This document shows positions 17,180-25,138 of a DNA stretch of 64,000 bases, piece by piece. Position numbers and translations under genes: made by a program. How positions within the stretch are numbered: the first letter of the stretch is position 1; every line of letters starts with the position of its first letter. This stretch comes from Bacteroidota bacterium (GTDB taxonomy: Bacteria; Bacteroidota; Bacteroidia; Cytophagales; Cyclobacteriaceae): positions 17,644-81,643 of the forward strand of contig JAEZGH010000194.1 of the NCBI GenBank assembly GCA_023417065.1. The letters are read 5' to 3'. Below the pieces are notes generated by a model. That model was given only the letters and a program-made list of their open reading frames with translations. It ran no database searches and was not told the DNA's origin.

Positions 17180-18129
17180 AAAAGTTTATTTCCGTTGGTG
17201 ATGTCACCGATATCCAGGCACTCGTTGCCAAGGCGCTCGAGTTTAAGAATGATCCATTCAGGGATAAATCGATGGGCAAAAATAAACGACTGGGGCTGTT
17301 GTTTCTGAATCCGAGTATGCGTACGCGTCTGAGTTCCCAGATCGCGGCTGCCAATCTCGGTATGGAGACGATTGTTTTTAATGTAGGAGCGGAGGGATGG
17401 ACACTTGAATTTGAGGAGGAAGCCATCATGAGCGGTTCGACAGCGGAACACGTTAAAGAGGCTGCACCAATACTGGGCAACTATTTCGATGTACTTGGTA
17501 TCCGCACATTTCCGGGACTTAAAAACAAGGCGGAGGATTATAGCGAACTATACATCAACCAGTTTGTAAAATATGCGGGTATCCCGATCGTTAGCCTCGA
17601 GAGTGCAACGCTACATCCACTGCAGAGCCTGACGGATATCATCACAATCACGGAAACATTTCGTGAGAAGCGCAAACCGAAGATTGTTCTTACCTGGGCT
17701 CCGCACGTGAAGGCGTTGCCCCAGTGTGTGGCGAACAGTTTTTCAGAGTGGGTTAACGCGTGGGGCCAGGCAGACTTTGTTATTACTCACCCGGAGGATT
17801 ATGAGTTGGATCCCCGATTCACAAACGGCGCGACGATCACGCATGATCAGCAGGAAGCATTGAACGGGGCTGACTTCATTTATGTGAAAAACTGGAGTAC
17901 TTACAACGACTACGGCAAGATCTATTGTAACGACCCTGAGTGGATGCTCACCAACGAGCAGTTGAAGGCGACAAATAATGCGCGCGTTATGCATTGCCTC
18001 CCGGTGAGGCGTAACGTTGAGCTAAGCGACGAAATTCTTGACGGTCCAAACAGCATTGTAACGCACCAGGCTTCAAATCGCGTGTGGGCCGCGCAGGCAG
18101 TTTTGCATGAATTATTGACGACGAGCTAA
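17176..18129 (+). CDS. argF': N-succinylornithine carbamoyltransferase-type enzyme
   Basis: 317 residues. Transfers carbamoyl from carbamoyl phosphate to an N-acylated ornithine. PSMRTR (residues 46-51) is the carbamoyl-phosphate loop and MHCLPVRR the second conserved site. From memory it aligns without gaps to Bacteroides fragilis SOTCase over the first 100 residues. The position that sets specificity (Pro90 in SOTCase, Glu92 in Xanthomonas acetylornithine enzyme) is Ala90 here, in SGSTAEHV. Published swaps of Glu92 to small or non-acidic residues, including Ala, give succinylornithine activity, so N-succinylornithine is the predicted substrate. Confidence 0.9.
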   Translation: MKKFISVGDVTDIQALVAKALEFKNDPFRDKSMGKNKRLGLLFLNPSMRTRLSSQIAAANLGMETIVFNVGAEGWTLEFEEEAIMSGSTAEHVKEAAPILGNYFDVLGIRTFPGLKNKAEDYSELYINQFVKYAGIPIVSLESATLHPLQSLTDIITITETFREKRKPKIVLTWAPHVKALPQCVANSFSEWVNAWGQADFVITHPEDYELDPRFTNGATITHDQQEALNGADFIYVKNWSTYNDYGKIYCNDPEWMLTNEQLKATNNARVMHCLPVRRNVELSDEILDGPNSIVTHQASNRVWAAQAVLHELLTTS

Positions 18130-18138
18130 ACTAATGTG

Positions 18139-18927
18139 ATGAACCGACTTTTCATTATCAAAATTGGCGGCAACGTTCTTGACAATCCCGCGGCCCTGAA
18201 AAAGTTTCTCGCAGATTTTGCTGCCATCAAGGAACCGAAGATTCTCATTCATGGTGGAGGAAAACTGGCAACCCGCATTGGTGATCAATTGGGTATTGAA
18301 TCCAAATATGTCAATGGCCGGCGCATCACTGATCAGGAGACGCTCAATGTTGTGACGATGGTATATGGTGGCCTTGTAAACAAACAACTCGTTGCAAGCC
18401 TTCAGGCTCTTGGTTGCCATGCAATCGGACTTACCGGTGCGGACGGAAACATTATCAAGGCTACCAAAAGACCCGTGAAGGAAATTGATTATGGCTTCGT
18501 TGGTGACGTGTCTCCCGAGAGTGTGAACAGTACGCTGTTATACTTGCTGCTCTCGCAAAACCTTGTTCCTGTATTCGCGCCGCTGACACATGCCGGCGGT
18601 TCGATGCTTAATACGAATGCCGATACAATAGCTTCGGTCGTCGCAGTTGCCATGAGCAAACATTTTGACGTTAGACTTATATTCTGTTTCGAGAAAAAAG
18701 GTGTACTGATAGATGTGAACGCCGAGGATTCAGTAATCACTCACCTTGATCGCGCGAAATATGCGGACCTGCTCACGAAGGGTGTCTTCGCTGATGGAAT
18801 ACTTCCTAAGCTTGAGAACGCGTACCGCGCAATAGACGCCGGTGTTAAGGAAGTATTGATAGGTGATGCTGTCGATCTGCTGACAAATGCCGGCATGAAA
18901 ACTACCGGAACGCTAATAACCAAATAG
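18139..18927 (+). CDS. argB: N-acylglutamate kinase
   Basis: 262 residues. Phosphorylates N-acylglutamate in the second pathway step. MNRLFIIKIGGNVLDNP gives the KIGGN phosphate-binding motif, IHGGGKLATRIGDQLG the nucleotide loop and LIFCFEKKGVLIDVN the adenine side. There is almost no sequence before the first strand, so it lacks the N-terminal helix of arginine-inhibited kinases. Feedback control would then fall on the first enzyme or on expression. A GTG three bases upstream of the ATG is an alternative start. Fused synthase domains are absent. Confidence 0.92.
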   Translation: MNRLFIIKIGGNVLDNPAALKKFLADFAAIKEPKILIHGGGKLATRIGDQLGIESKYVNGRRITDQETLNVVTMVYGGLVNKQLVASLQALGCHAIGLTGADGNIIKATKRPVKEIDYGFVGDVSPESVNSTLLYLLLSQNLVPVFAPLTHAGGSMLNTNADTIASVVAVAMSKHFDVRLIFCFEKKGVLIDVNAEDSVITHLDRAKYADLLTKGVFADGILPKLENAYRAIDAGVKEVLIGDAVDLLTNAGMKTTGTLITK

Positions 18928-18947
18928 GCAGGAACCCACAATTAACA

Positions 18948-20030
18948 ATGGAATCAGAACTTGTTTCTTTCGCGGTTGAATTGCTAAAGCGAATGATCAC
19001 CATTCCTTCATTCAGTCGTGAAGAACATGAAGTCGCATCCATGCTGGAGGCTGCATTGTCGGAGAGGGGACTATCTGTCCAACGTCGCGGTAACAACCTG
19101 TGGGTTAAGAATAAGTTCTTTGATCCTGCGAAGCCAACAATCCTGCTGAACTCTCATCACGACACGGTTAAACCCAATCCGAAATACACCCGTGATCCGT
19201 TTCATGCCGAGGTCGTGGATGGTAAACTTTTCGGACTTGGCAGCAACGATGCCGGCGGACCTCTGGTGTCGCTGATAAGCACCTTCCTGCATTATTATGA
19301 GGCGTCCGATCTGAAGTATAATTTAATATTATCCGCTACAGCGGAGGAGGAGATCTCCGGAACAGGTGGTATTGAGAGCATTTGGAATGATCTTCCTGAA
19401 ATAGCTTTTGCAATTGTCGGCGAACCAACGCTGTGTCAGATGGCTACTGCAGAGAAAGGACTTATGGTTCTCGATTGTGTTGCCCATGGGAAAGCAGGCC
19501 ACGCTGCCCGCGAAGAGGGTGTAAACGCCATCTATGAAGCCCTGGCTGATATTGAATGGTTTCGTTCGTTCAAATTCGAAAAAGTATCCGATACTTTAGG
19601 GCCAGTGAAGATGACCGTAACGATTATCAATGCAGGCAAACAACACAACGTTGTTCCTGCTGAATGTAGCTTTACTGTCGACGTGAGAGCGACAGACGCA
19701 TATACCCTGGAGGAAATCCTTGATACGGTAACAAAGCATGTTAAAAGCGAAGTAAAGCCGCGGTCCGTTCGTATGCGTCCTTCAGGTATTCCTGACGATC
19801 ACGTGCTTGTGGCTGCAGCGAAATCACTCGGCATCGCCCGCTATGGATCGCCAACGACTTCCGATCAGGCATTGATTCCGGTTCCAAGCATAAAGATGGG
19901 ACCTGGAGATTCTGCGCGCTCCCACACCGCGGATGAATTCATCTGGGTTGACGAAATACACAAGGGAATTGAGACGTTCATAAACGTTCTGGATTATATC
20001 GTCAGGCGACCAGTGCTGTACAAATTCTAA
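18948..20030 (+). CDS. M20 family deacylase, predicted N-acyl-citrulline deacylase
   Basis: 360 residues, zinc-dependent M20 peptidase fold. Metal ligands appear in NSHHDTV, GSNDAGGP, AEEEISGTGG and IVGEPT, with a late His in SARSHTADEF. With a transcarbamylase that uses N-acylornithine, the acyl group must be removed from N-acylcitrulline before ArgG, and this gene lies between argB and argH. It is therefore likely a citrulline N-deacylase (desuccinylase if the SOTCase prediction holds) and not a classical ArgE. Confidence 0.85.
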   Translation: MESELVSFAVELLKRMITIPSFSREEHEVASMLEAALSERGLSVQRRGNNLWVKNKFFDPAKPTILLNSHHDTVKPNPKYTRDPFHAEVVDGKLFGLGSNDAGGPLVSLISTFLHYYEASDLKYNLILSATAEEEISGTGGIESIWNDLPEIAFAIVGEPTLCQMATAEKGLMVLDCVAHGKAGHAAREEGVNAIYEALADIEWFRSFKFEKVSDTLGPVKMTVTIINAGKQHNVVPAECSFTVDVRATDAYTLEEILDTVTKHVKSEVKPRSVRMRPSGIPDDHVLVAAAKSLGIARYGSPTTSDQALIPVPSIKMGPGDSARSHTADEFIWVDEIHKGIETFINVLDYIVRRPVLYKF

Positions 20031-20048
20031 AATTCTAATCTATCCGAA

Positions 20049-21383
20049 ATGAAACTCTGGCAGAAAGATAAGGCATCACTTCAGGAAGTTGAGAAGTTTA
20101 CCATCGGCCGCGACCAGGAGATGGATATGTATCTCGCTCCTTTCGACGTTATGGGATCGCTTGCTCATATCACGATGCTGGAATCCATAGGCCTCCTTGA
20201 AAAGGGCGAGCTGGATATTCTGCAGAAAGAGCTCAGAAACATTTACAAGCGAATCATATCGGGTGAGTTTCGCGTTGAGCCGGGCGTTGAGGATATCCAC
20301 TCTCAGGTTGAACTTGAGCTTACGAAGGCTCTCGGCGACGTAGGAAAGAAGATACACAGCGGACGATCACGCAATGATCAGGTGCTTGTAGATCTTAAAC
20401 TTTACCTCCGGCATGAAATCGAAGAGGTGACAGATGAAATACGACAAGTTTTCGATCTGTTGGTTATACAAAGTGATAAGTACAAGGCGCATTTGATGCC
20501 TGGCTATACGCATTTCCAGCTGGCAATGCCGTCGTCGTTTGGGCTCTGGTTTGGCGCGTATGCAGAGAGCCTTGTTGACGACGTGATTACGCTTCAGGCG
20601 GCATACCGCATTGTTAACAAGAACCCCCTGGGTTCCGCCGCCGGATACGGATCTTCGTTCCCTCTGAACAGAACGATGACCACCAGACTACTTGGCTTTG
20701 AAGAGCTGAATTACAACGTGGTGTATGCCCAGATGGGCCGGGGAAAAACTGAACGCATCGTGGCAGGGGCGCTTGCGAATGTCGCTGCGACGCTCGCAAA
20801 GCTCTCCATGGATGCATGCATATTTCTCAATCAACACTTTGCCTTCATCAGTTTTCCGGATGAGCTGACCACCGGGTCGAGCATCATGCCGCATAAAAAG
20901 AATCCTGACGTGTTTGAACTGGTGCGGGGTCGTTGCAATCAGATCATGGCCTTGCCAAACGAAATTGCTTTGGTTACAGCAAACCTGCCTTCAGGTTACC
21001 ATCGCGAAATGCAGTTGCTGAAAGAAACGCTCTTTCCTGCCATTCAATCTTTAAAGGACTGCCTGCGAATGGTTCACCTTATGATTTCCAATATTGAAGT
21101 CAGGCAGAATATCCTGGACGACGATAAATTCAAATACATCTTCAGCGTTGAAGAGGTGAATCGCCTCGTTCTGGAAGGCGTTCCATTCCGCGATGCATAT
21201 CGAAAAGTCGGATTCGAAATTGAAAACGGCACTTACAATCCGCCCCGAAATGTCGAACATTCCCATGAGGGAAGCATAGGAAACCTGAAACTGGCCGAGA
21301 TCCGGGGGATGATGGAACAGGCCTTGTCGGACTTCCGTTTTGAGGCCCGCCATGAAGCCATACGGAAATTGTTGGGCGAATAA
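20049..21383 (+). CDS. argH: Argininosuccinate lyase
   Basis: 444 residues. Cleaves argininosuccinate to arginine and fumarate, last step of the pathway. The fumarase/aspartase-superfamily signature GSSIMPHKKNPD holds the catalytic Ser region; HSGRSRNDQVLVDL and PGYTHFQLAMP are substrate-binding segments. Starts 18 bases after the M20 gene and closes the cluster. An inverted repeat follows the stop codon, without a T-run. Confidence 0.95.
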   Translation: MKLWQKDKASLQEVEKFTIGRDQEMDMYLAPFDVMGSLAHITMLESIGLLEKGELDILQKELRNIYKRIISGEFRVEPGVEDIHSQVELELTKALGDVGKKIHSGRSRNDQVLVDLKLYLRHEIEEVTDEIRQVFDLLVIQSDKYKAHLMPGYTHFQLAMPSSFGLWFGAYAESLVDDVITLQAAYRIVNKNPLGSAAGYGSSFPLNRTMTTRLLGFEELNYNVVYAQMGRGKTERIVAGALANVAATLAKLSMDACIFLNQHFAFISFPDELTTGSSIMPHKKNPDVFELVRGRCNQIMALPNEIALVTANLPSGYHREMQLLKETLFPAIQSLKDCLRMVHLMISNIEVRQNILDDDKFKYIFSVEEVNRLVLEGVPFRDAYRKVGFEIENGTYNPPRNVEHSHEGSIGNLKLAEIRGMMEQALSDFRFEARHEAIRKLLGE

Positions 21384-21451
21384 AAAAATCAAAAAGGGCG
21401 TAGGGGTACCGGGGAGATTGATTGTCCTGACAGAAAATCAATTAGTCCGGT

Positions 21452-22099
21452 ATGAAAAAACTTCTTTTTACAACAGCACTTATTCTAGGCCTATTTGCCT
21501 CTTTTGACGGATATAGCCAGGAAATTCAGACATTATTTAAAAGTCCCCGCCCCTCAGGCGGATACGCAGCCATCTCAAACAAATTTACCACGATCGATGG
21601 CGAGTACGCAAATTTGGCCGAGATATATGGCGGTTGGTTTATTAAGCAGCGCCTCCTCGTAGGGGTGGGTGCAGCTGCAAGCACGAACGATATCCGTGTA
21701 CCGCGGGAACACAGTATCAATCCCTTTACCCGTACAACCTGGCAGTATGGGCAGTTCGGTCTGATGACAGAATACGTCTTCTGGTCAAATAAGGCGATCC
21801 ATTTCAATGTCACATTATTTGGGGGCGCTGGCTTTACGCTTCAGTATGAACGCGACAGAAGATATGACTGGGATCGTTGGGATGATGATTGGGATGACTT
21901 CGACGATGATCGTCACGACCTTGATTTCTTCCCTGTTCTTGAACCCGGTGTACAATTGGAAGTCAACTTGCTAAGGTGGCTCCGCCTTAGTCCGGGGGTA
22001 TCTTATCGCAATACTTTTGGCAGCGACGGGAGAGGGCTGGGCGACAGCAAGCTCCGCGACTGGTCGTACAACGTAACCCTCAAGATTGGAAAATTCTGA
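21452..22099 (+). CDS. Predicted outer-membrane beta-barrel protein
   Basis: 215 residues. A signal peptide (MKKLLFTTALILGLFASFDGYSQ) precedes alternating amphipathic strands ending in YNVTLKIGKF, the C-terminal aromatic expected of an outer-membrane strand. A loop at about residues 130-152 is almost only Asp, Trp and Arg (DWDRWDDDWDDFDDDRHDLD), probably a surface loop that could bind divalent cations. Begins 68 bases after argH. Specific function unknown. Confidence 0.72.
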   Translation: MKKLLFTTALILGLFASFDGYSQEIQTLFKSPRPSGGYAAISNKFTTIDGEYANLAEIYGGWFIKQRLLVGVGAAASTNDIRVPREHSINPFTRTTWQYGQFGLMTEYVFWSNKAIHFNVTLFGGAGFTLQYERDRRYDWDRWDDDWDDFDDDRHDLDFFPVLEPGVQLEVNLLRWLRLSPGVSYRNTFGSDGRGLGDSKLRDWSYNVTLKIGKF

Positions 22100-22203
22100 C
22101 AACGTACAGCCATAACGTTGCGGAATACTGGCACCGGTTTTTCACTTTCTTGTCTATCAGCGATACATCTCCGGGTGTATCGCTTCACTTAAAAGAAAGC
22201 AAC

Positions 22204-22722
22204 ATGAAAAATCGAGAAAATAAAGATAATTCGAAGGAAGAGGGACGGGCTTCGTCCGACACACCTTTTGAAAACAAACCACTGCCAGGGGAATATCCGG
22301 CGAATGAGGATATAATGAACCGAAGAGATGAAATGGAACGAGTGTCGCTCGATCCAGATGCGATCTCCAGAACTCCCGGAGCAAGAACAGCTGGACGCAG
22401 CGACAACGAAACTCCGGAACCTTTAAACGAATTTCCCCCCGCACAAAACGCGAAGGCAAACCCGACCTCGAAATCTGACCTGACAAAGGAAGACTATGAG
22501 GCGTTGGGGCCACGAGATCTTAGTCTTGATGGTGGAGACGATGAGCAGCTTAAGCATCGCGTTTGGCCGGTAGATTTCGCCGCCCGCGACCTGGATGTTC
22601 CCGCCGGCGATGAGGAACGGATTGATGCACTGGGCCAGGGCGATGAAGAAAATAACCACTATAGTCTCGGCGGAGATGCCAAAGATAACCTCGAGGATGA
22701 TCCAACCCCAACCTTAGGATGA
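22204..22722 (+). CDS. Hypothetical acidic, probably disordered protein
   Basis: 172 residues from ATG 22204 (MKNRENKDNSKEEGRAS). The frame extends 18 codons upstream without family-like sequence. The composition is very rich in Asp, Glu, Asn, Pro and Gly with no hydrophobic core, membrane segment or signal peptide, so most of it is probably unfolded. No recognised domain. It ends nine bases before a strong intrinsic terminator, which supports it being a transcribed gene. Confidence 0.6.
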   Translation: MKNRENKDNSKEEGRASSDTPFENKPLPGEYPANEDIMNRRDEMERVSLDPDAISRTPGARTAGRSDNETPEPLNEFPPAQNAKANPTSKSDLTKEDYEALGPRDLSLDGGDDEQLKHRVWPVDFAARDLDVPAGDEERIDALGQGDEENNHYSLGGDAKDNLEDDPTPTLG

Positions 22723-22730
22723 TATCCTGG

Positions 22731-22759
22731 AAAGGCTGTCCCAAAAGGCAGCCTTTTTT
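22731..22759 (+). terminator. Intrinsic terminator
   Basis: AAAGGCTG at 22731-22738 pairs with CAGCCTTT at 22749-22756 across a 10-base loop; a T-run follows to 22759. It ends the transcript containing the acidic hypothetical gene. Confidence 0.88.
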
Positions 22760-23169
22760 CGTTAAGAAATTCCATCAGGGCTCTCGCGCGGATGTCTCAA
22801 GACTTCTTAAGCTAACCCCTCACCTGTGCCCAGTATGCATCCCGTACCTATATAAGGCCGGGACAAATACGGGGCAGATACGGGACAGATACGGGACAGA
22901 TACGGGAGAAAGAGCAGTTTTGAATAAGTAAACATCCTCCTGCCGCCCGTTCATGTCAATCTGGTGGCGCCCCATATGGCAGCAAGAATCCTTTGCGGTG
23001 GCCGTAGTTTGGCCCTGTTATCCCGGCAAAAAAACGGACGATGAGATGTGTATTGACCTGGAATCCGAGAAGGCGTCTCTGGCGCAGTTAGCGTGCTTTC
23101 TGAGACATTCTGGATGTTACTGAATATGTATGATCATTTTACGTTATTTGTCAGAGCATTAAATCGGAA
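22760..23169. other. Intergenic region with short tandem repeats
   Basis: About 410 bases between the terminator and the M48 peptidase gene. It holds the 11-base repeats listed next. A 56-codon frame (22953-23123) starting MSIWWRPIW is open on the plus strand but looks like chance: no signal peptide and no recognised domain. I see no clear promoter for the peptidase gene. Confidence 0.5.
22860..22903 (+). repeat. Tandem repeat, 11-base unit GGGACAGATAC, four copies
   Basis: Copies: GGGACAAATAC, GGGGCAGATAC and two exact GGGACAGATAC, followed by a degenerate fifth start GGGAGA. A CCCGTA upstream (near 22841) can pair with the TACGGG junctions of the array. Not a CRISPR: there are no spacers. 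Confidence 0.85.
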
Positions 23170-24408
23170 ATGGAACCGCAGACCATTCTTTACATTATTA
23201 TCGGGATAACCGTTCTCACCTATGTTTTTGAACAGGTCCTTGATCTTCTGAATTTAAAGGCGCGGCGTGCGGATTTGCCCGACGAAGTTGCCGCATTTTA
23301 CGATCGTAATAAATATCTGCGATCACTCGATTACCATCGCGATCTTACCCGGTTCTCCTTCCTGACTTCAGCCTTAAGTGTAATCGCGTCGTTGGCCATG
23401 CTATGGCTTGGCGGATTCGGATGGATTGACAATGCGTTGAAGCCCCACATCGATCCGACAATACCCCGGGCGCTGGCGTTCTTTGGAGTACTCATGCTTG
23501 GAAGTGATATTCTGACCACGCCATTTCAACTGTACCGGACTTTCGTCATTGAGGAACGGTATGGGTTCAATAAGACGACGCTGCGAACGTTTTTCGCTGA
23601 TAAGCTGAAGGGGTATTTGCTTGGAGCATTGATTGGCGGAGCATTGCTCTCTTTGTTAATTTATCTCATGATCCTCCTTGGTCAGGACTTCTGGATATGG
23701 TTTGCCATCATCGCAAGTGTGTTCGTGCTTTTTGTAAACATGTTCTACACGTCGCTTATTCTTCCATTATTCAACAAACTCACGCCTTTGCCGGATGGCG
23801 AACTCAAAGAGCAAATTGAAGTGTTTTCAGAAAAGGTTGATTTTCCTTTGGACAACATTTTTTTGATCGATGGGTCGCGACGATCAAGCAAGGCAAACGC
23901 TTTTTTTTCGGGAATTGGTCGCAAGAAGAAAATTATACTTTACGACACATTGATCAGCAACCATACTACTGAGGAACTCGTCGCAGTGCTTGCTCATGAG
24001 GTGGGGCATTTTAAGAAAAAACACATCGTCCAGAGTTATGTAATCGCCGTCGTCCAGATTGTCTTTACACTATTCATCCTGTCGCGAATGGTTTTCAGCG
24101 AGAATGTATCGCTTGCCCTCGGCGGAGATCAGCTATCCATTCCGTTGAACCTTATCGCTTTCGGTATATTGTTCTCGCCAATCTCCGGAATCACCGGACT
24201 TTTGATGTCAATGCTAAGCCGGAAAAACGAATACGAAGCCGACGCATACGCCAGGGCAACCCTCAGTGGAACTGCATTGGCTACGGCCCTTAAAAAGTTG
24301 TCCGTAGATAGTCTGAGCAATCTTTATCCCCATCCCTTATACGTATTCTTCTATTATTCGCATCCGCCATTGCTTGAACGCCTGAAGGCCCTTTCCGCAC
24401 CGTCTTAG
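23170..24408 (+). CDS. M48 family membrane metallopeptidase (Ste24/CAAX protease-like)
   Basis: 412 residues. Zinc motif LAHEVGHFKKKH at residues 276-280 and the third ligand in NEYEADAYA. Membrane helices lie near the N-terminus and at about 65-80, 100-115, 150-170, 175-200, 290-310 and 325-345. The N-terminal layout (YFLDLLNLK, then TTPFQLYRTFVIEERYGFN) matches Ste24 proteins, not the shorter HtpX. Bacterial members lack prenylated substrates and probably degrade membrane proteins. Confidence 0.9.
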   Translation: MEPQTILYIIIGITVLTYVFEQVLDLLNLKARRADLPDEVAAFYDRNKYLRSLDYHRDLTRFSFLTSALSVIASLAMLWLGGFGWIDNALKPHIDPTIPRALAFFGVLMLGSDILTTPFQLYRTFVIEERYGFNKTTLRTFFADKLKGYLLGALIGGALLSLLIYLMILLGQDFWIWFAIIASVFVLFVNMFYTSLILPLFNKLTPLPDGELKEQIEVFSEKVDFPLDNIFLIDGSRRSSKANAFFSGIGRKKKIILYDTLISNHTTEELVAVLAHEVGHFKKKHIVQSYVIAVVQIVFTLFILSRMVFSENVSLALGGDQLSIPLNLIAFGILFSPISGITGLLMSMLSRKNEYEADAYARATLSGTALATALKKLSVDSLSNLYPHPLYVFFYYSHPPLLERLKALSAPS

Positions 24409-24618
24409 GAATTTTCCCATTTTGGGTCGCTGATTCTCTCGAAAATAGACCCTTTATACCACCAAAATATGTCAGATGCAAAATAAAATTATGTTTGTTT
24501 TAGGTTGGTAATATAAGATTTGGTAAGAATCAGCGAGGCAAGGGTTTTATTATTCTGACGTGTACTGGACCCATTTTTGAACTGTGCTACGCAGTTATCC
24601 ATAAGACCTCCAACCGAT

Positions 24619-25065
24619 ATGACAAGCTTTTTTGAACACCAGCGCACCAGCTACAAACGCAATTACATGCGTAACCTGATTGCCCTTGCATCGACAGACG
24701 GTGCCCTTGATCCCGAGGAAACCAGACTTATTTACAGCATCGGCGCACGCCGGGGACTAAAAGATTGGCAGATAGCCGAACTTCTTGAGGATACATCGTC
24801 TCACATATTTTTCATCCCTGAGTCTGTTAACAACAGGATGAACCTGCTTTTCGATGTGATGCAGATTGTATTTGCCGATGGCATGGTCACATCTACCGAA
24901 CATGTCTTTATAACGAACATCATTAAGGCACTTGACTTACAGCCGGACCTCGTTCACGAACTGATCACCCTGTTTGAGGCCCGCACTCCCACGATGTTGG
25001 AATGGAACGAATTCATCGAGAGCGTTGTGGAAATCGATTCACGCAAATTCTTAACTATTCTTTAG
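24619..25065 (+). CDS. TerB-like (tellurite-resistance B fold) protein
   Basis: 148 residues from ATG 24619. Two copies of the TerB helical motif are visible: ALASTDGALDPEETRLI and QIVFADGMVTSTEHVFI, each with acidic residues able to bind a metal. Soluble, no signal peptide. TerB-fold proteins are often stress-linked scaffolds; no other ter genes are present, so tellurite resistance should not be assumed. The frame extends to a TTG at 24577, but the ATG is preferred. Confidence 0.75.
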   Translation: MTSFFEHQRTSYKRNYMRNLIALASTDGALDPEETRLIYSIGARRGLKDWQIAELLEDTSSHIFFIPESVNNRMNLLFDVMQIVFADGMVTSTEHVFITNIIKALDLQPDLVHELITLFEARTPTMLEWNEFIESVVEIDSRKFLTIL

Positions 25066-25111
25066 GCGTTCCAATAAGCTTTGTTTTACTGGCGGAAAAG
25101 CGAAATCGTCC

Positions 25112-25119
25112 TAATTTTG
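25112..25119 (+). promoter_or_regulatory. Candidate -7 element before the M3 peptidase
   Basis: TAATTTTG fits TAnnTTTG and lies 19 bases before the ATG, implying a very short leader. A TTTG ending at 25083 is too far upstream to serve as a normal -33 box. Confidence 0.4.
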
Positions 25120-25138
25120 CCTTGTAAACAAAGACCTT

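Noticed and set aside
21416..21441. Inverted repeat ATTGATT/AATCAAT after argH as a terminator
   Set aside because: AT-rich 7-bp stem with a 12-base loop and no T-run; too weak to call.
22860..22903. CRISPR-like repeat
   Set aside because: Units are contiguous, 11 bases long and without spacers or cas genes.
24619..25065. Tellurite resistance determinant
   Set aside because: Only a TerB-fold protein is present; no terC, terD or other ter genes nearby.
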